Shown here in pieces: positions 26,987 to 36,567 of a DNA stretch of 64,000 nt (within the stretch, counting starts at the first letter, position 1; every line of letters begins with the position of its first letter). The stretch lies in contig NZ_JAHSTU010000003.1 of the NCBI RefSeq assembly GCF_019145495.1, positions 434,001 to 498,000 on the forward strand, given 5' to 3'. The notes beneath the pieces are model-generated. The model had not been told where the DNA came from. It saw only the letters and a list, made by a program, of their open reading frames with translations, and did not search any database. The DNA is from Pseudomonas azerbaijanoccidentalis (GTDB taxonomy: Bacteria; Pseudomonadota; Gammaproteobacteria; Pseudomonadales; Pseudomonadaceae). The translations under genes and the position numbers were made by a program.

Positions 26987-28405
26987 ATGGCGACGCCAAC
27001 ACGCACCGTTTTTTCCCCTGCGGACGAGTCCCGGCTGGTCAAGGCCGACAAGGCTCACCATATGCACGGCTACCACGTGTTCGACGAGCACGCCGAACAA
27101 GGTTCGCTGAACATCGTCGCAGGCGACGGCGCCTACATCTACGACACCCAGGGCAACCGTTTCCTCGATGCGGTGGGCGGCATGTGGTGCACCAACATCG
27201 GTTTGGGCCGTGAGGAAATGGCCGAGGCCATCGCTGACCAGGTTCGTCAGCTGGCTTATTCGAATCCGTTTTCCGACATGTCGAACAACGTGGCGATTCA
27301 GCTGTGCGAGAAACTCGCCAGCCTCGCTCCCGGCGACCTCGATCATGTGTTCCTGACCACCGGTGGCTCGACCGCTGTGGACACCGCGTACCGGCTGATC
27401 CAGTACTACCAGAACTGCCGTGGCAAACCGGAAAAGAAGCACGTCATCGCGCGCTTCAACGCGTATCACGGCTCCACCACGCTGACCATGTCGATCGGCA
27501 ACAAGGCTGCCGATCGGGTGCCAGAGTTCGATTACGCCAACCCACTGATCCATCACGTCTCCAATCCCAACCCGTACCGCGCACCGGACGGCATGGACGA
27601 GGCGCAGTTCCTCGAGTTTCTGGTCAAGGAGTTCGAAGACAAGATCCAGTCGATTGGCGCCGACAAGGTCGCAGGCTTTTTCGCCGAACCGGTGATGGGT
27701 TCGGGTGGGGTGATCATTCCGCCCAAGGGCTATCTCAAGCGCATGTGGGAAGTCTGCCAGCGCTACGACATTCTGTTTGTCGCCGACGAAGTGGTGACGT
27801 CTTTCGGGCGGTTGGGCAAGTTCTTCGCTTCCCTCGATGTGTTCGACGTGCAGCCCGACATTATCACCACCGCCAAGGGCCTGACCTCCGCCTACCTGCC
27901 GCTGGGCGCGTGCATTTTTTCCGACCGCATCTGGAAAGTCATTGCCGAGCCGGGCAAGGGCCGCTGCTTTACCCACGGCTTCACCTACAGCGGCCATCCG
28001 GTGTGCTGCACGGCGGCGCTGAAGAACATCGAAATCATCGAGCGGGAAAACCTGCTGGCCCATGTCGACGACGTCGGCGGGTATCTGGAGCAACGTCTGG
28101 CCACGCTGCGCGACTTGCCGCTGGTGGGTGATGTGCGCTGCCTGAAACTGATGGCGTGCGTGGAGTTTGTCGCGGATAAACGTACCAAGGCGTTGTTCGC
28201 CGACGAGGTCAATATTGGCGAGAAAATCCACGTGCGGGCACAGGCGCGGGGCTTGCTGGTGCGGCCGATCATGCACCTCAACGTCATGTCGCCACCGTTG
28301 ATTCTGACTTATGCACAGGTCGATGAGATCGTCGAGATCCTGCGGGTATGCATCCTGGAAGTGGCCGCTGAGCTTGAAGCGAGCGGACAGTACGCCGGCC
28401 AATGA
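26987..28405 (+). CDS. Class III aminotransferase, SpuC-like (putrescine/polyamine-pyruvate type)
   Basis: 472 residues, PLP-dependent, with the lysine K297 in TTAKGLTSAYLPLGA and ADEVVTSFGR for cofactor contact. The start MHGYHVFDEH and DAVGGMWCTNIGLG are very like Pseudomonas SpuC, which transaminates putrescine with pyruvate. Linkage to a PotF-like protein supports a diamine substrate, though beta-alanine or other omega-amino acids remain possible. A LuxR-type regulator follows 53 bp downstream. Confidence 0.9.
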   Translation: MATPTRTVFSPADESRLVKADKAHHMHGYHVFDEHAEQGSLNIVAGDGAYIYDTQGNRFLDAVGGMWCTNIGLGREEMAEAIADQVRQLAYSNPFSDMSNNVAIQLCEKLASLAPGDLDHVFLTTGGSTAVDTAYRLIQYYQNCRGKPEKKHVIARFNAYHGSTTLTMSIGNKAADRVPEFDYANPLIHHVSNPNPYRAPDGMDEAQFLEFLVKEFEDKIQSIGADKVAGFFAEPVMGSGGVIIPPKGYLKRMWEVCQRYDILFVADEVVTSFGRLGKFFASLDVFDVQPDIITTAKGLTSAYLPLGACIFSDRIWKVIAEPGKGRCFTHGFTYSGHPVCCTAALKNIEIIERENLLAHVDDVGGYLEQRLATLRDLPLVGDVRCLKLMACVEFVADKRTKALFADEVNIGEKIHVRAQARGLLVRPIMHLNVMSPPLILTYAQVDEIVEILRVCILEVAAELEASGQYAGQ

Positions 28406-28458
28406 TTTCGTCAGTCAGGCTGTTACCAAGGGCTTGCTCAGCCGCTAGACTGCGGGGC

Positions 28459-29310
28459 ATGAGCAAACCAAACGACGATACGCTGATCGCGATGCCCTTC
28501 GGGGCATTGCACAAATGGCATGGGGGAATGCGCGAGGCATTCGCTCATATCGATGAGCCTGACGCCCTGCAACATTTGGCGTCAGCGTTGGCGCAACTGG
28601 TGTCCGTCGAGTCGATGATGATCAGCCTGGAGCGCAAGGACCGCGCACCGCAGTTGCTGCATCAGCGCGGCATCGCACAGGAATATCAGGTCTCGATTCT
28701 GCAGCGCTATTTTGCCGGGGGCTATTTGCTCGATCCGTTCTGTCTGGCGGTGGAGCAGGGGTTGGCGCAAGGCTTCTATCACCTGGAAGAAATTGCCCCG
28801 GACAGCTTCTTCGACAGTGACTATTACAAGACTTACTACCTGAATGCGGGCTGTTCGGAAGACAGCTATTACATCGTCGATACCGGCAATGACACGAAAA
28901 TTTCGGTCAGCCTCTATCAGGGTTTCGGCGGTGAATGCCTGAGCGCCGATCAGCTGAATCTGCTGCGCGCCGTGGAACCCTTGGTGCGCGAGTTCATCAG
29001 TGAGTTCAGTCAGCGCGGGATGCTGCGCAGTCGCGAGATCCAGTGCGATCAAGACCAGGGCATGCGCGATGATCTCAAGCACCGGGTGCAGTCGGCGTTC
29101 GAGCATTTCGGCAGTGATTTGCTCACCGAGCGTGAGCGGCAGGTGGCGCACATGATCCTGCGCGGGCATTCGGTGAAATCCACGGCCAGCCAGATGACCA
29201 TCTCACCGGAAACCGTGCGCATGCACCGCAAGAACCTGTATCTGAAACTGGAAGTGGGGTCGCAGTCTGAGTTGTTTGCGCTGTTTATCGAGTGGTTGCG
29301 CAGGCATTAA
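28459..29310 (+). CDS. LuxR-type HTH transcriptional regulator
   Basis: 283 residues from the ATG at 28459. The C-terminal HTH (LTERERQVAHMILRGHSVKSTASQ, ISPETVRMHRKNLYLKL) is clear. The N-terminal about 210 residues match no signalling domain I can name and lack a receiver Asp pattern. Located right after the aminotransferase, it is likely the regulator of the polyamine-type genes. The ribosome site before this ATG is weak, so the start is not certain. Confidence 0.84.
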   Translation: MSKPNDDTLIAMPFGALHKWHGGMREAFAHIDEPDALQHLASALAQLVSVESMMISLERKDRAPQLLHQRGIAQEYQVSILQRYFAGGYLLDPFCLAVEQGLAQGFYHLEEIAPDSFFDSDYYKTYYLNAGCSEDSYYIVDTGNDTKISVSLYQGFGGECLSADQLNLLRAVEPLVREFISEFSQRGMLRSREIQCDQDQGMRDDLKHRVQSAFEHFGSDLLTERERQVAHMILRGHSVKSTASQMTISPETVRMHRKNLYLKLEVGSQSELFALFIEWLRRH

Positions 29311-29314
29311 CAAG

Positions 29315-29419
29315 CAAAAGATCGCAGCCTGCGGCAGCTCCTACACCGATCCGGTACAACCGCCATTTCGCGAATGTACCCAATCCCTTTAGGAGCTGCC
29401 GCAGGCTGCGATCTTTTGA
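29315..29419. repeat. REP pair (REPIN), inward GTAGGAG ends
   Basis: CAAAAGATCGCAGCCTGCGG at 29315 and the complementary copy at 29389-29419, between the convergent LuxR-type and paaZ genes, where it may serve both as a bidirectional transcript end. Confidence 0.9.
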
Positions 29420-29428
29420 CTTTAAGGA

Positions 29429-31501
29429 TTAGTCCTCACGCTTGACCACCAACGTCAAAATGTCATAACTCGCCACCAGTTCACCGAGCTGGTTGGTCAC
29501 TTCAACATCCCACGCCACCACCCCTTGCGGGATGCCCTGTGGGCTCTTCTTGCCCTGGTCGATCTTGCGTTTGCAGGTCAGGCGCGCCTGGATGGTGTCG
29601 CCGATGCCCACCGGGTTGATGAAGCGCAAGGTGTCCAGGCCGTAGTTGGCCAGCACCGGGCCGACGCCAGGGGAGACGAACAGGCCAGCCGCCGCCGACA
29701 GCACGAAGTAACCATGGGCAATACGCTTGCCGAACTGCGATTCCTTGGCCGCAATGTCGTCGAAGTGCATGTAGAAGTGGTCGCCCGACAGGCAGCCGAA
29801 GTTCACCAGATCCGCTTCGGTGACGGTGCGACGGTGGGTCAGCAGCGATTCGCCGATCTGCAGGTCCTGGAAGTAGCGACGGAACGGATGCACCTCGGTC
29901 TCGATGACCTTGGCACCCCGCACGTACTCGCCGGTAACCGCCGCCAGCATAGTCGGCGAACCTTGCACCGCCGCGCGTTGCAGGTAGTGCTTCACCGCGC
30001 GCAGGCCGCCGAGCTCTTCACCACCGCCGGCACGACCCGGGCCTCCGTGCTTGAGTTGCGGCAGCGGCGAACCGTGACCGGTGGATTCACCGGCGGATTC
30101 ACGGTCCAGCACCAGCAAGCGGCCATGCAATGCAGCGGCAACCGGAATGGCTTTGGCGGCGATTTGCGGGTCTTTGGTGATCAGGCTGGCCACGAGGCTG
30201 CCTTTGCCGCGCGCGGCCAACGCCAGTGCTTCGTCCAGATCGTCATAGGCCATCAGGGTGCTGACCGGACCGAACGCTTCGATGTCGTGGGCGCCACCTT
30301 CGGCATGCGGATCGCGGGCCTGCAACAGGGTCGGGGCGAAGAACGCACCTTTGTCGACATTGGCACCGCGCGGTTCGAAACCGTCGCGTGCACCGAACAG
30401 CATGTCGCTGCTCTGTAACAGCGCTTCCAGACGCTCGGTCACGTCTTTCTGCTGATCGTGGGACGCCAGCGCACCCATGCGCACGCCTTCCACCGACGGG
30501 TCGCCGACCACCACTTTGGCCAAGCGATCACGCAGGCGGGTAGCCACGGCATCGATGTGTTTGGCCGGCACAATGGCGCGGCGGATGGCGGTGCATTTCT
30601 GGCCGGCCTTGGTGGTCATTTCCCGGGCGACTTCCTTGATGAACAGTTCGAACTCTTCATCATCCGGGGTCACGTCCGGGGCGAGAATGGCGCAGTTCAG
30701 CGAGTCGGCTTCGGCGTTGAACGGCACCGAATTGCGGATCAGGTTCGGGTTGACCCGCAGCTTGGCCGCGGTGTCGGCGGAACCGGTGAAGGTCACCACG
30801 TCCTGGCCTTGCAGGCGGTCAAGCAGGTCGCCAGTGCCGCCGATGATCAGTTGCAGGCTACCCGCCGGCAACAGACCGGATTCATCCATCAGGCGCACCA
30901 CGGCTTCAGTCAGGTAGCTGGTGGCGCTGGCCGGTTTGACGATGCATGGCATGCCCGCGAGGAAGCTCGGGGCGAACTTTTCCAGCATGCCCCAGATCGG
31001 GAAGTTGAACGCATTGATGTGCACCGCCAGGCCACCGCGAGGCACCAGGATGTGGGTGCCGGCGAAGGTGCCCATCTTGCTCAGCTGCATCGCCGGGCCT
31101 TCATGGACGACGTTGCCTGACGGCAGTTCACGTGAGCCAAGGCTGGCGTAGGTGAACAGTGTGCTGTTGCCGCCTTCGATGTCGATCCAGCTGTCGGCGC
31201 GGGTCGCACCGCTGTGGTGGGAAATCGCGTAGAGCTGTTCCTTGCGCTCGCTCAGGTACAAGGCCAGGGCCTTGAGGCGCTGGGCGCGTTGCTGGAAGTC
31301 CAGCGCCATCAAGCCACTGATGCCTTGGCGACGGCCGTGCTCGATGGCCTCGGCAAAGTCCGGGCGCTCTTCGTGGGTGCGGGCGATTTCATGGCCGTCG
31401 ATGGCACTGCGCAGGACCTGCGCGCCGTGTTGGCCGATCCAGCGACCGGCGATGAAACTCTGCAGGGTAGGGGCATGCAGTGTAGGTGAGGAGGACATCA
31501 C
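29429..31501 (-). CDS. paaZ: Bifunctional oxepin-CoA hydrolase / 3-oxo-5,6-dehydrosuberyl-CoA semialdehyde dehydrogenase
   Basis: 690 residues. An N-terminal aldehyde dehydrogenase domain (catalytic Cys in TKAGQKCTAIRRAIV, cofactor stretch TFTGSADTAAKLR) occupies about residues 10-525. A C-terminal MaoC-like hydratase domain follows (FGCLSGDHFYMHFDDIAAKE, FGKRIAHGYFVLSAAAG). PaaZ opens the oxepin-CoA ring and oxidises the resulting aldehyde. It is the last gene of the minus-strand paaABCDE-DUF485-actP-porin-paaZ block, 55 bp after the porin gene. Confidence 0.95.
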   Translation of the reverse strand: MMSSSPTLHAPTLQSFIAGRWIGQHGAQVLRSAIDGHEIARTHEERPDFAEAIEHGRRQGISGLMALDFQQRAQRLKALALYLSERKEQLYAISHHSGATRADSWIDIEGGNSTLFTYASLGSRELPSGNVVHEGPAMQLSKMGTFAGTHILVPRGGLAVHINAFNFPIWGMLEKFAPSFLAGMPCIVKPASATSYLTEAVVRLMDESGLLPAGSLQLIIGGTGDLLDRLQGQDVVTFTGSADTAAKLRVNPNLIRNSVPFNAEADSLNCAILAPDVTPDDEEFELFIKEVAREMTTKAGQKCTAIRRAIVPAKHIDAVATRLRDRLAKVVVGDPSVEGVRMGALASHDQQKDVTERLEALLQSSDMLFGARDGFEPRGANVDKGAFFAPTLLQARDPHAEGGAHDIEAFGPVSTLMAYDDLDEALALAARGKGSLVASLITKDPQIAAKAIPVAAALHGRLLVLDRESAGESTGHGSPLPQLKHGGPGRAGGGEELGGLRAVKHYLQRAAVQGSPTMLAAVTGEYVRGAKVIETEVHPFRRYFQDLQIGESLLTHRRTVTEADLVNFGCLSGDHFYMHFDDIAAKESQFGKRIAHGYFVLSAAAGLFVSPGVGPVLANYGLDTLRFINPVGIGDTIQARLTCKRKIDQGKKSPQGIPQGVVAWDVEVTNQLGELVASYDILTLVVKRED

Positions 31502-31556
31502 GATTGCTCCTGATTGTGAAGGGTAGTGACGCGGTCGCGGACCGCGCCTTTCGGAA

Positions 31557-32810
31557 TTACCAAAGCGCCAGGGTGTAACCGACGATCAGCCGGTTTTCAT
31601 CGAGCGCGGTCGTCAAGCCATTGCCCGAGCGGAAGGTCACGTTGCGCCAGCGCAGGCTGACGTTCTTCAACACACCGCTCTGGATGACGTAGCTGATATC
31701 GGTGTCGCGTTCCCATTCGCGCCCGTTGTCGACGGTGCCGGCTTTGACGTGGCGGCCGTCGGTGTAGCGGGTCATGAAGGTCAGGCCGGGAATGCCTTGC
31801 GCCGCGAAGTCATAGTCGTAACGCAGCTGCCAGGAATCCTCGTCGGCACGGGTGTAGGTGTTGTAGGTCACCAGGTTGACCACGTACGGATCGCCACCGT
31901 TGAGGAACGGAAAGGCGCTGTCGCCGGACAATTGCTGGTAAGTGGCGCTTACTTTGTGGGCGCCGTGGGCCAGCGTGAACATGCTGTTGAAGTTGCGGTT
32001 ATCGATGCGTCCGGCGCGCTCGGCACCGTCGCCGCGACTGTCGAAATAGCGGATGTCGCTGCGCAGGTTGAAGCCGCTGCCCAGCGGTTGCGAGTGCACC
32101 AGGCCGACGAATTGCTGGCGATAGATCTGTTCAAGCTTGCCGTAGTAGTAGCTCAGGTTCAGCTGCGGGCTGAAGGCGTAGTTGCCGCCGCCAAAATCGA
32201 AGTGATCGCTGCTGGCGGCGCCGTAGCCGATGTCATCGTTGCTGGAAGAGTCGCGCAGATTGGCCTTGGTCAGACGCCCGGCGTTCACGGTCAGGCCATC
32301 GATTTCCTGGCTGGTTAGCAAGCCGCCCTTGAAGGTGGAACCCAGCAGGCGGGTGTCGTTGTAGGTCGCCACTGGCAGCAAGGGTTGCAGGGTGCCGAGT
32401 TTCAATACGCTCTTGGACACCCGTAGTTTGCCGGTCAGGCCCAGCTCGCTGTAATCGTCGTCGGGCTCGTGGCTCTGCGGGCCAAACGGCAGCAGACCGG
32501 TGCCACGGCGATCCGCGCTGGAGTCGAGTTTCAGCCCCAATTCGCCCAACGCATCCAGACCGAAACCGAAGGTGCCGTCGGTAAACCCGGATTCGACCCG
32601 CGCAGTAAAACCCTGGGCCCATTCTTCGGCCTTGGATTGCGGGGCGTTGTCCTGACGGAAATCGCGATTGATGTAGTGGTTACGCATTTCGATACGGGCC
32701 TTGCTGTCGCCAATGAAGTCGGCCATGGCGCTAGGCGCGATCATGGGCAGACTCAATGCGGCGGCCAGCGAAAACAGTGATTCGTAAGGTGCAGTACGTG
32801 CGGGTTTCAT
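31557..32810 (-). CDS. OprD-family outer-membrane porin, phenylacetate-linked (PhaK-like)
   Basis: 417 residues from the ATG at 32810. A signal peptide ends near PSAMA, and a barrel-type sequence rich in alternating aromatic strands follows (DFIGDSKARIEMRNHYINRDFRQ, ending VGYTLALW). OprD-like porins of this position in Pseudomonas paa clusters (PhaK) admit phenylacetate. It lies 34 bp after the symporter gene. The start region carries an A-rich AATAAAAATAATG motif of the Crc/Hfq type. Confidence 0.88.
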   Translation of the reverse strand: MKPARTAPYESLFSLAAALSLPMIAPSAMADFIGDSKARIEMRNHYINRDFRQDNAPQSKAEEWAQGFTARVESGFTDGTFGFGLDALGELGLKLDSSADRRGTGLLPFGPQSHEPDDDYSELGLTGKLRVSKSVLKLGTLQPLLPVATYNDTRLLGSTFKGGLLTSQEIDGLTVNAGRLTKANLRDSSSNDDIGYGAASSDHFDFGGGNYAFSPQLNLSYYYGKLEQIYRQQFVGLVHSQPLGSGFNLRSDIRYFDSRGDGAERAGRIDNRNFNSMFTLAHGAHKVSATYQQLSGDSAFPFLNGGDPYVVNLVTYNTYTRADEDSWQLRYDYDFAAQGIPGLTFMTRYTDGRHVKAGTVDNGREWERDTDISYVIQSGVLKNVSLRWRNVTFRSGNGLTTALDENRLIVGYTLALW

Positions 32811-32844
32811 TATTTTTATTCCCTGCCAACCGATCGTTCGTCGT

Positions 32845-34500
32845 TTAGTGTTTGCTGGCGCTGGAGGCGCCAATGCCGGTCATCGAACGGATGAACTGCG
32901 CCAGATAACGACCGCGCTCAAGGGCTGCACGTGGCGAGGTGTCAGTGACGGAAAACAGCCATGCACTGAAGAACGCCAGGCTCATGGAAAACAGCGCCGG
33001 GTTGGAGTAGGGGAACAGCGCCTTGTCGTGATGCATCACGTTGACCCACACCGCCGGGCTCAGCACCAGCAAGACAATCGCCGAGACCAGGCCGGACAGG
33101 CTGCCGATGACGGCGCCGCGGGTGGTCAGGCCTTTCCAGTACATCGAAAGGAACAGCACCGGGAAATTCACCGACGCGGCGATGGCCAGCACCAGGCCCG
33201 AGAGGAAGGCAATGTTCTGCGACTCGAACAGCAGGCCGAGGATGATCGCGAGCACTCCGATGCACAGGGTGGCGATGCGCGATACGCGGATCTCCTGCTG
33301 TTCGGTGGCCTGACCTTTGCGCATCACGCAGGCATACAGGTCGTGGGACACCGCCGAGGCGCCGGACAAGGCCAGCCCGGCCACCACCGCCAGAATGGTG
33401 GCGAAAGCGACCGCCGAGATGAAGCCGAGGAACAGGTTGCCGCCCACGGCCTGGGCCAGGTGCACAGCGACCATGTTGCCGCCGCCGATGATCGCGCCGC
33501 TGGCATCGCGGAACGCTGGATCGGTGCCGACCATGACGATGGCGCCGAAGCCGACGATGATCAGCAGCAAGTAGAAGTAGCCGATGAAGCCGGTGGCGTA
33601 GAACACACTTTTACGCGCTTCCTTGGCATCGCTGACGGTGAAGAACCGCATCAGGATGTGCGGCAAACCGGCGGTGCCGAACATCATGCCCAGCCCTAAG
33701 GAAATCGCGTCGATCGGGTTGGACAGCAAGCCGCCAGGGGCCATGATAGCGCCGCCCTTGGCATGCACGGCCGTGGCGCCGGCAAACATTGCTTCGGTGC
33801 TGAAACCGAAATGCTTGAGCACCATGAACGCCATGAAGCTGGTGCCGAACAACAGCATCACCGCTTTGATGATCTGCACCCAGGTGGTGGCAAGCATGCC
33901 GCCGAAGGTGACGTAGAACACCATCAACACGCCGACCAGCATCACCGCATAGAGGTAGTCGATGCCGAACAGCAGTTCGATCAGTTTGCCGGCGCCGACC
34001 ATCTGCGCCACCAGGTACATCAGCGCCACGGTCAAAGTGCCGAAGGCCGAAGTCAGGCGCACTGGGGTTTGTTCCAAACGATAGGAAACCACGTCGGCAA
34101 AGGTGTATTTGCCCAGGTTACGCAGGCGTTCGGCAATCAGGAACAGGATGATCGGCCAGCCGGCCAGCACGCCCAAGGCGTAGAGCAAACCGTCGTAGCC
34201 ATTGAGGAACATCATCGCGGAAATGCCGAGGAACGAGGCCGCCGAGATCATGTCACCGGCAATCGCCAGGCCGTTCTGGAAACCGGTCATGCCGCCGCCA
34301 GCGGTGTAGAAATCACTGGCCGAGCGGGTGCGCAAGGCCGCCCAGCGCGTCACGCCGAGGGTGAACAACACGAACACCAGGAACATGCCGATGGCGTTCC
34401 AGTTCAGTGGGCGGGATGCGCCGTCGGCGGCCACCGCAATATCAGTCACCACCGCCAGCGGCAGCAGGAACAACGCGAGAAGACGGCTCATCGGGCGCAC
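32845..34500 (-). CDS. Sodium:solute symporter, ActP/PhaJ-like (phenylacetate/acetate uptake)
   Basis: 551 residues with about 13 hydrophobic segments and a signal-like N-terminus. The SSS-family motif [24 protein letters not shown] is near identical in style to ActP. In Pseudomonas paa clusters the equivalent gene (phaJ/paaL) encodes the phenylacetate permease. The preceding DUF485 gene overlaps it by 13 bp, the usual YjcH-ActP arrangement. Specificity for phenylacetate is inferred from position. Confidence 0.9.
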   Translation of the reverse strand: MRPMSRLLALFLLPLAVVTDIAVAADGASRPLNWNAIGMFLVFVLFTLGVTRWAALRTRSASDFYTAGGGMTGFQNGLAIAGDMISAASFLGISAMMFLNGYDGLLYALGVLAGWPIILFLIAERLRNLGKYTFADVVSYRLEQTPVRLTSAFGTLTVALMYLVAQMVGAGKLIELLFGIDYLYAVMLVGVLMVFYVTFGGMLATTWVQIIKAVMLLFGTSFMAFMVLKHFGFSTEAMFAGATAVHAKGGAIMAPGGLLSNPIDAISLGLGMMFGTAGLPHILMRFFTVSDAKEARKSVFYATGFIGYFYLLLIIVGFGAIVMVGTDPAFRDASGAIIGGGNMVAVHLAQAVGGNLFLGFISAVAFATILAVVAGLALSGASAVSHDLYACVMRKGQATEQQEIRVSRIATLCIGVLAIILGLLFESQNIAFLSGLVLAIAASVNFPVLFLSMYWKGLTTRGAVIGSLSGLVSAIVLLVLSPAVWVNVMHHDKALFPYSNPALFSMSLAFFSAWLFSVTDTSPRAALERGRYLAQFIRSMTGIGASSASKH

Positions 34501-34796
34501 TCCTGCTTGAGTTTTTCATTCAGCGGGTCGATCACGTTGTTGGCGCGATAGACATAGAAACCCGTCAGCGCGAAGGCCAGGAACACGATCACCACACCCA
34601 CCAGCATGCCCACGGTGGTCACACCGCCGCTCAGGGATTGGCCGAGGGTCGAAGGGGAAAAAGCCACCAGCAGCACAAAGCCGTAATAGATCACCAGCAT
34701 GGCCAGGCTTAATGACCAGTACAGCTTCTGTTTGCGACGAACCAGCTGGATGAAATCCGGGTGCTGGCGGATGAGTTCTATTTCCTGGGGTGTCAT
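34488..34796 (-). CDS. DUF485 membrane protein (YjcH-like), partner of the symporter
   Basis: 102 residues with two membrane helices ([22 protein letters not shown] and [22 protein letters not shown]) separated by a short loop. DUF485 proteins precede actP-type symporters almost universally. AGGAG (34805-34809) supports the start, and an A-rich AACAAAAACAACAA motif lies just before it. Confidence 0.9.
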   Translation of the reverse strand: MTPQEIELIRQHPDFIQLVRRKQKLYWSLSLAMLVIYYGFVLLVAFSPSTLGQSLSGGVTTVGMLVGVVIVFLAFALTGFYVYRANNVIDPLNEKLKQECAR

Positions 34797-34809
34797 GACG
34801 CGCGCTCCT

Positions 34810-34825
34810 TTGTTGTTTTTGTTTT
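34810..34825 (-). promoter_or_regulatory. Crc/Hfq-type catabolite-activity motif before DUF485-actP
   Basis: Read on the minus strand: AAACAAAAACAACAA directly followed by AGGAG. It contains two overlapping matches to the AANAANAA pattern bound by Hfq/Crc in pseudomonads, placed to block ribosome access. Confidence 0.65.
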
Positions 34826-34839
34826 GGGTGAAACGGTTG

Positions 34840-34924
34840 AAAAGATCGCAGCCTGCGGCAGCTCCTACACAGGCATCCGGGCAAGCACATCCCCTGTAGG
34901 AGCTGCCGAAGGCTGCGATCTTTC
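34840..34924. repeat. REP pair (REPIN) between paaE and DUF485
   Basis: Inward-facing pair with mixed cores (CCTGCGGCAG on one arm, GCCGAAGGC on the other). Its edge touches the paaE stop codon, so it lies inside the transcript between the epoxidase and transport genes. Confidence 0.88.
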
Positions 34925-35999
34925 AGAGTTGATCGAAATCCAGCACCACTTTGTCGCTGATCGGGAAGGCTTGGCACGACAGCACGTAACCGGCTGCCAC
35001 TTCGTAATCTTCCAGCGCGTGGTTGCTGTCCATTTCCACTTCGCCTTCGATGACCTTGCACTTGCAGGTCGAGCACACGCCGGCCTTGCACGAGTAGGGC
35101 AGTTCGGCGCCTTGGGCATTGCCCGCATCGAGGATGCTCTGGCTGTTACGCGGCAGGTCGAACGCAAGGGCGCGGCCGTCGCTGATGACGGTGATCTGGC
35201 TGACCGCGGAATCCACCTGACGCGCCGCCTCACGGGCTTCGCGTTTTTGCTCGCTGCCGGCGGCGGCGAACAGTTCGAAATGGATGCGCTCAGGTTGCAT
35301 GCCCTTGGCCTTGAGGCTGTCGCGCACGGTTTCGGTCATTTCCTGCGGGCCGCAGATGAACGCGGCGTCGAGGGCCTTGACGTCGAGCCAGCGGCTGAAC
35401 AGTTGCTCGCACTTATCGGCGTTGATCCGGCCGTTGTACAGGTCGACATCCTGCTGCTCGCGGCTGAACACGAAGATCAGGTTCAGGCGTTGCAGGTAGC
35501 GGTTCTTCAAATCTTCAAGTTGCTCACGGAATAGCGCGCCGGAGCTGGAGCGGTTGCCATACAGCAGGGTGACGCGGCTGTGGGGCTCGGTTTGCAGGGT
35601 GGTCTTGATGATCGACAGGATCGGCGTGATGCCGCTGCCCGCCGCCACGGCCAGGTAATTGCCATGGCGTGCCGGGACGAGCTCGACGCAGAAGTGCCCG
35701 GCCGGTGGCATCACTTCGAGGGTGTGCCCGGCTTTCAGGTGTTCGTTGGCAAACGCCGAGAAGCGCCCACCGGCCACGCGTTTGATGGCGACACGCAGTT
35801 CACCGTCGTTGACGCCTGTGCAGATCGAGTAAGAGCGGCGCACTTCTTCGCCGTCCATGTGCGTGCGCATCACTAGGTGCTGGCCCTGGGTGTAGTGAAA
35901 GCTGTCTTGCAGTTCTTGCGGAATCTCGAAGGCGATGGACACCGCGTCACGGGTCTCGGCGCGCACGTCCTTGATGGTCAGGCTGTGAAATTTGCTCAT
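34923..35999 (-). CDS. paaE: Phenylacetyl-CoA epoxidase reductase subunit PaaE
   Basis: 358 residues from the ATG at 35999; a longer open frame upstream has no homology. N-terminal FAD-binding (RRSYSICTGVNDGELRVAIKRV) and NADPH-binding (SGITPILSIIKTTL) ferredoxin-reductase domains are followed by a C-terminal plant-type 2Fe-2S domain (CKAGVCSTCKCKV ... LSCQ). It passes electrons from NADPH to the PaaAC oxygenase. It lies 34 bp after paaD. GGAGAACAACAATG at the start combines the ribosome site with a Crc/Hfq-type motif. Confidence 0.95.
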   Translation of the reverse strand: MSKFHSLTIKDVRAETRDAVSIAFEIPQELQDSFHYTQGQHLVMRTHMDGEEVRRSYSICTGVNDGELRVAIKRVAGGRFSAFANEHLKAGHTLEVMPPAGHFCVELVPARHGNYLAVAAGSGITPILSIIKTTLQTEPHSRVTLLYGNRSSSGALFREQLEDLKNRYLQRLNLIFVFSREQQDVDLYNGRINADKCEQLFSRWLDVKALDAAFICGPQEMTETVRDSLKAKGMQPERIHFELFAAAGSEQKREAREAARQVDSAVSQITVISDGRALAFDLPRNSQSILDAGNAQGAELPYSCKAGVCSTCKCKVIEGEVEMDSNHALEDYEVAAGYVLSCQAFPISDKVVLDFDQL

Positions 36000-36033
36000 T
36001 GTTGTTCTCCAGCTGGGACGGCCGATTCGCCGC

Positions 36034-36567
36034 TCAGATGCACTTGAAATAGTCGAACGGTTCCCGGCAATCGATGCAGCGGTACAGCGCCTTGCAGGCG
36101 GTGGAGCCGAACTCGCTGAGGACCTCGGTGTGGGCGCTGCCGCATTGCGGGCACACAACGTGCGGGTTTTCGCCGAGCAGGCTGCGCTTGCTGGTGCTGC
36201 CCTCGGGCGGCGCGATACCGTAGGCGCGCAGTCGCTCGCGGCCGCCGGCGCTGATCCAGTCGGTGGTCCAGGCCGGGGTCAACTTGCGCTCAAGCTGCGG
36301 CGCCTTGAATCCGGCCAGTTCCAGCGCTTCGCGGATGTCGCTTTCGATCACTTCGGTGGCCGGGCAACCGGAGTAGGTCGGCGTAACCACCACGTGAAGG
36401 TGACCGGCCTGCCAGTCCAGGTCCCGGACGATGCCCAGGTCGACGACGCTGACCACCGGCACTTCCGGGTCCATGACCTCTGCCAGAATCGCCCACGCGT
36501 CGGCCAGGTCGGTTGGTTGAGCCGGCCGGGCACCGAGGTCGCTGGCGATCAGCTCACCAGGTTGCAT
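36034..36567 (-). CDS. paaD: Phenylacetyl-CoA epoxidase accessory protein PaaD
   Basis: 177 residues from the ATG at 36567. A MIP18/DUF59-type N-terminal domain (AWAILAEVMDPEVPVVSVVDLGIVRD, with PTYSGCPATEVIE) and a C-terminal zinc-ribbon-like Cys set (CPQCGSAHT ... YRCIDC) match PaaD. It is thought to help assemble the iron-sulfur or di-iron centres of the complex. The start overlaps the end of paaC by 14 bp. Confidence 0.93.
   Translation of the reverse strand: MQPGELIASDLGARPAQPTDLADAWAILAEVMDPEVPVVSVVDLGIVRDLDWQAGHLHVVVTPTYSGCPATEVIESDIREALELAGFKAPQLERKLTPAWTTDWISAGGRERLRAYGIAPPEGSTSKRSLLGENPHVVCPQCGSAHTEVLSEFGSTACKALYRCIDCREPFDYFKCI

Noticed and set aside
26981..28402. Minus-strand frame of 473 codons opposite the aminotransferase
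   Set aside because: Mirrors the aminotransferase exactly in extent. The plus-strand protein has the PLP lysine and family-wide similarity.
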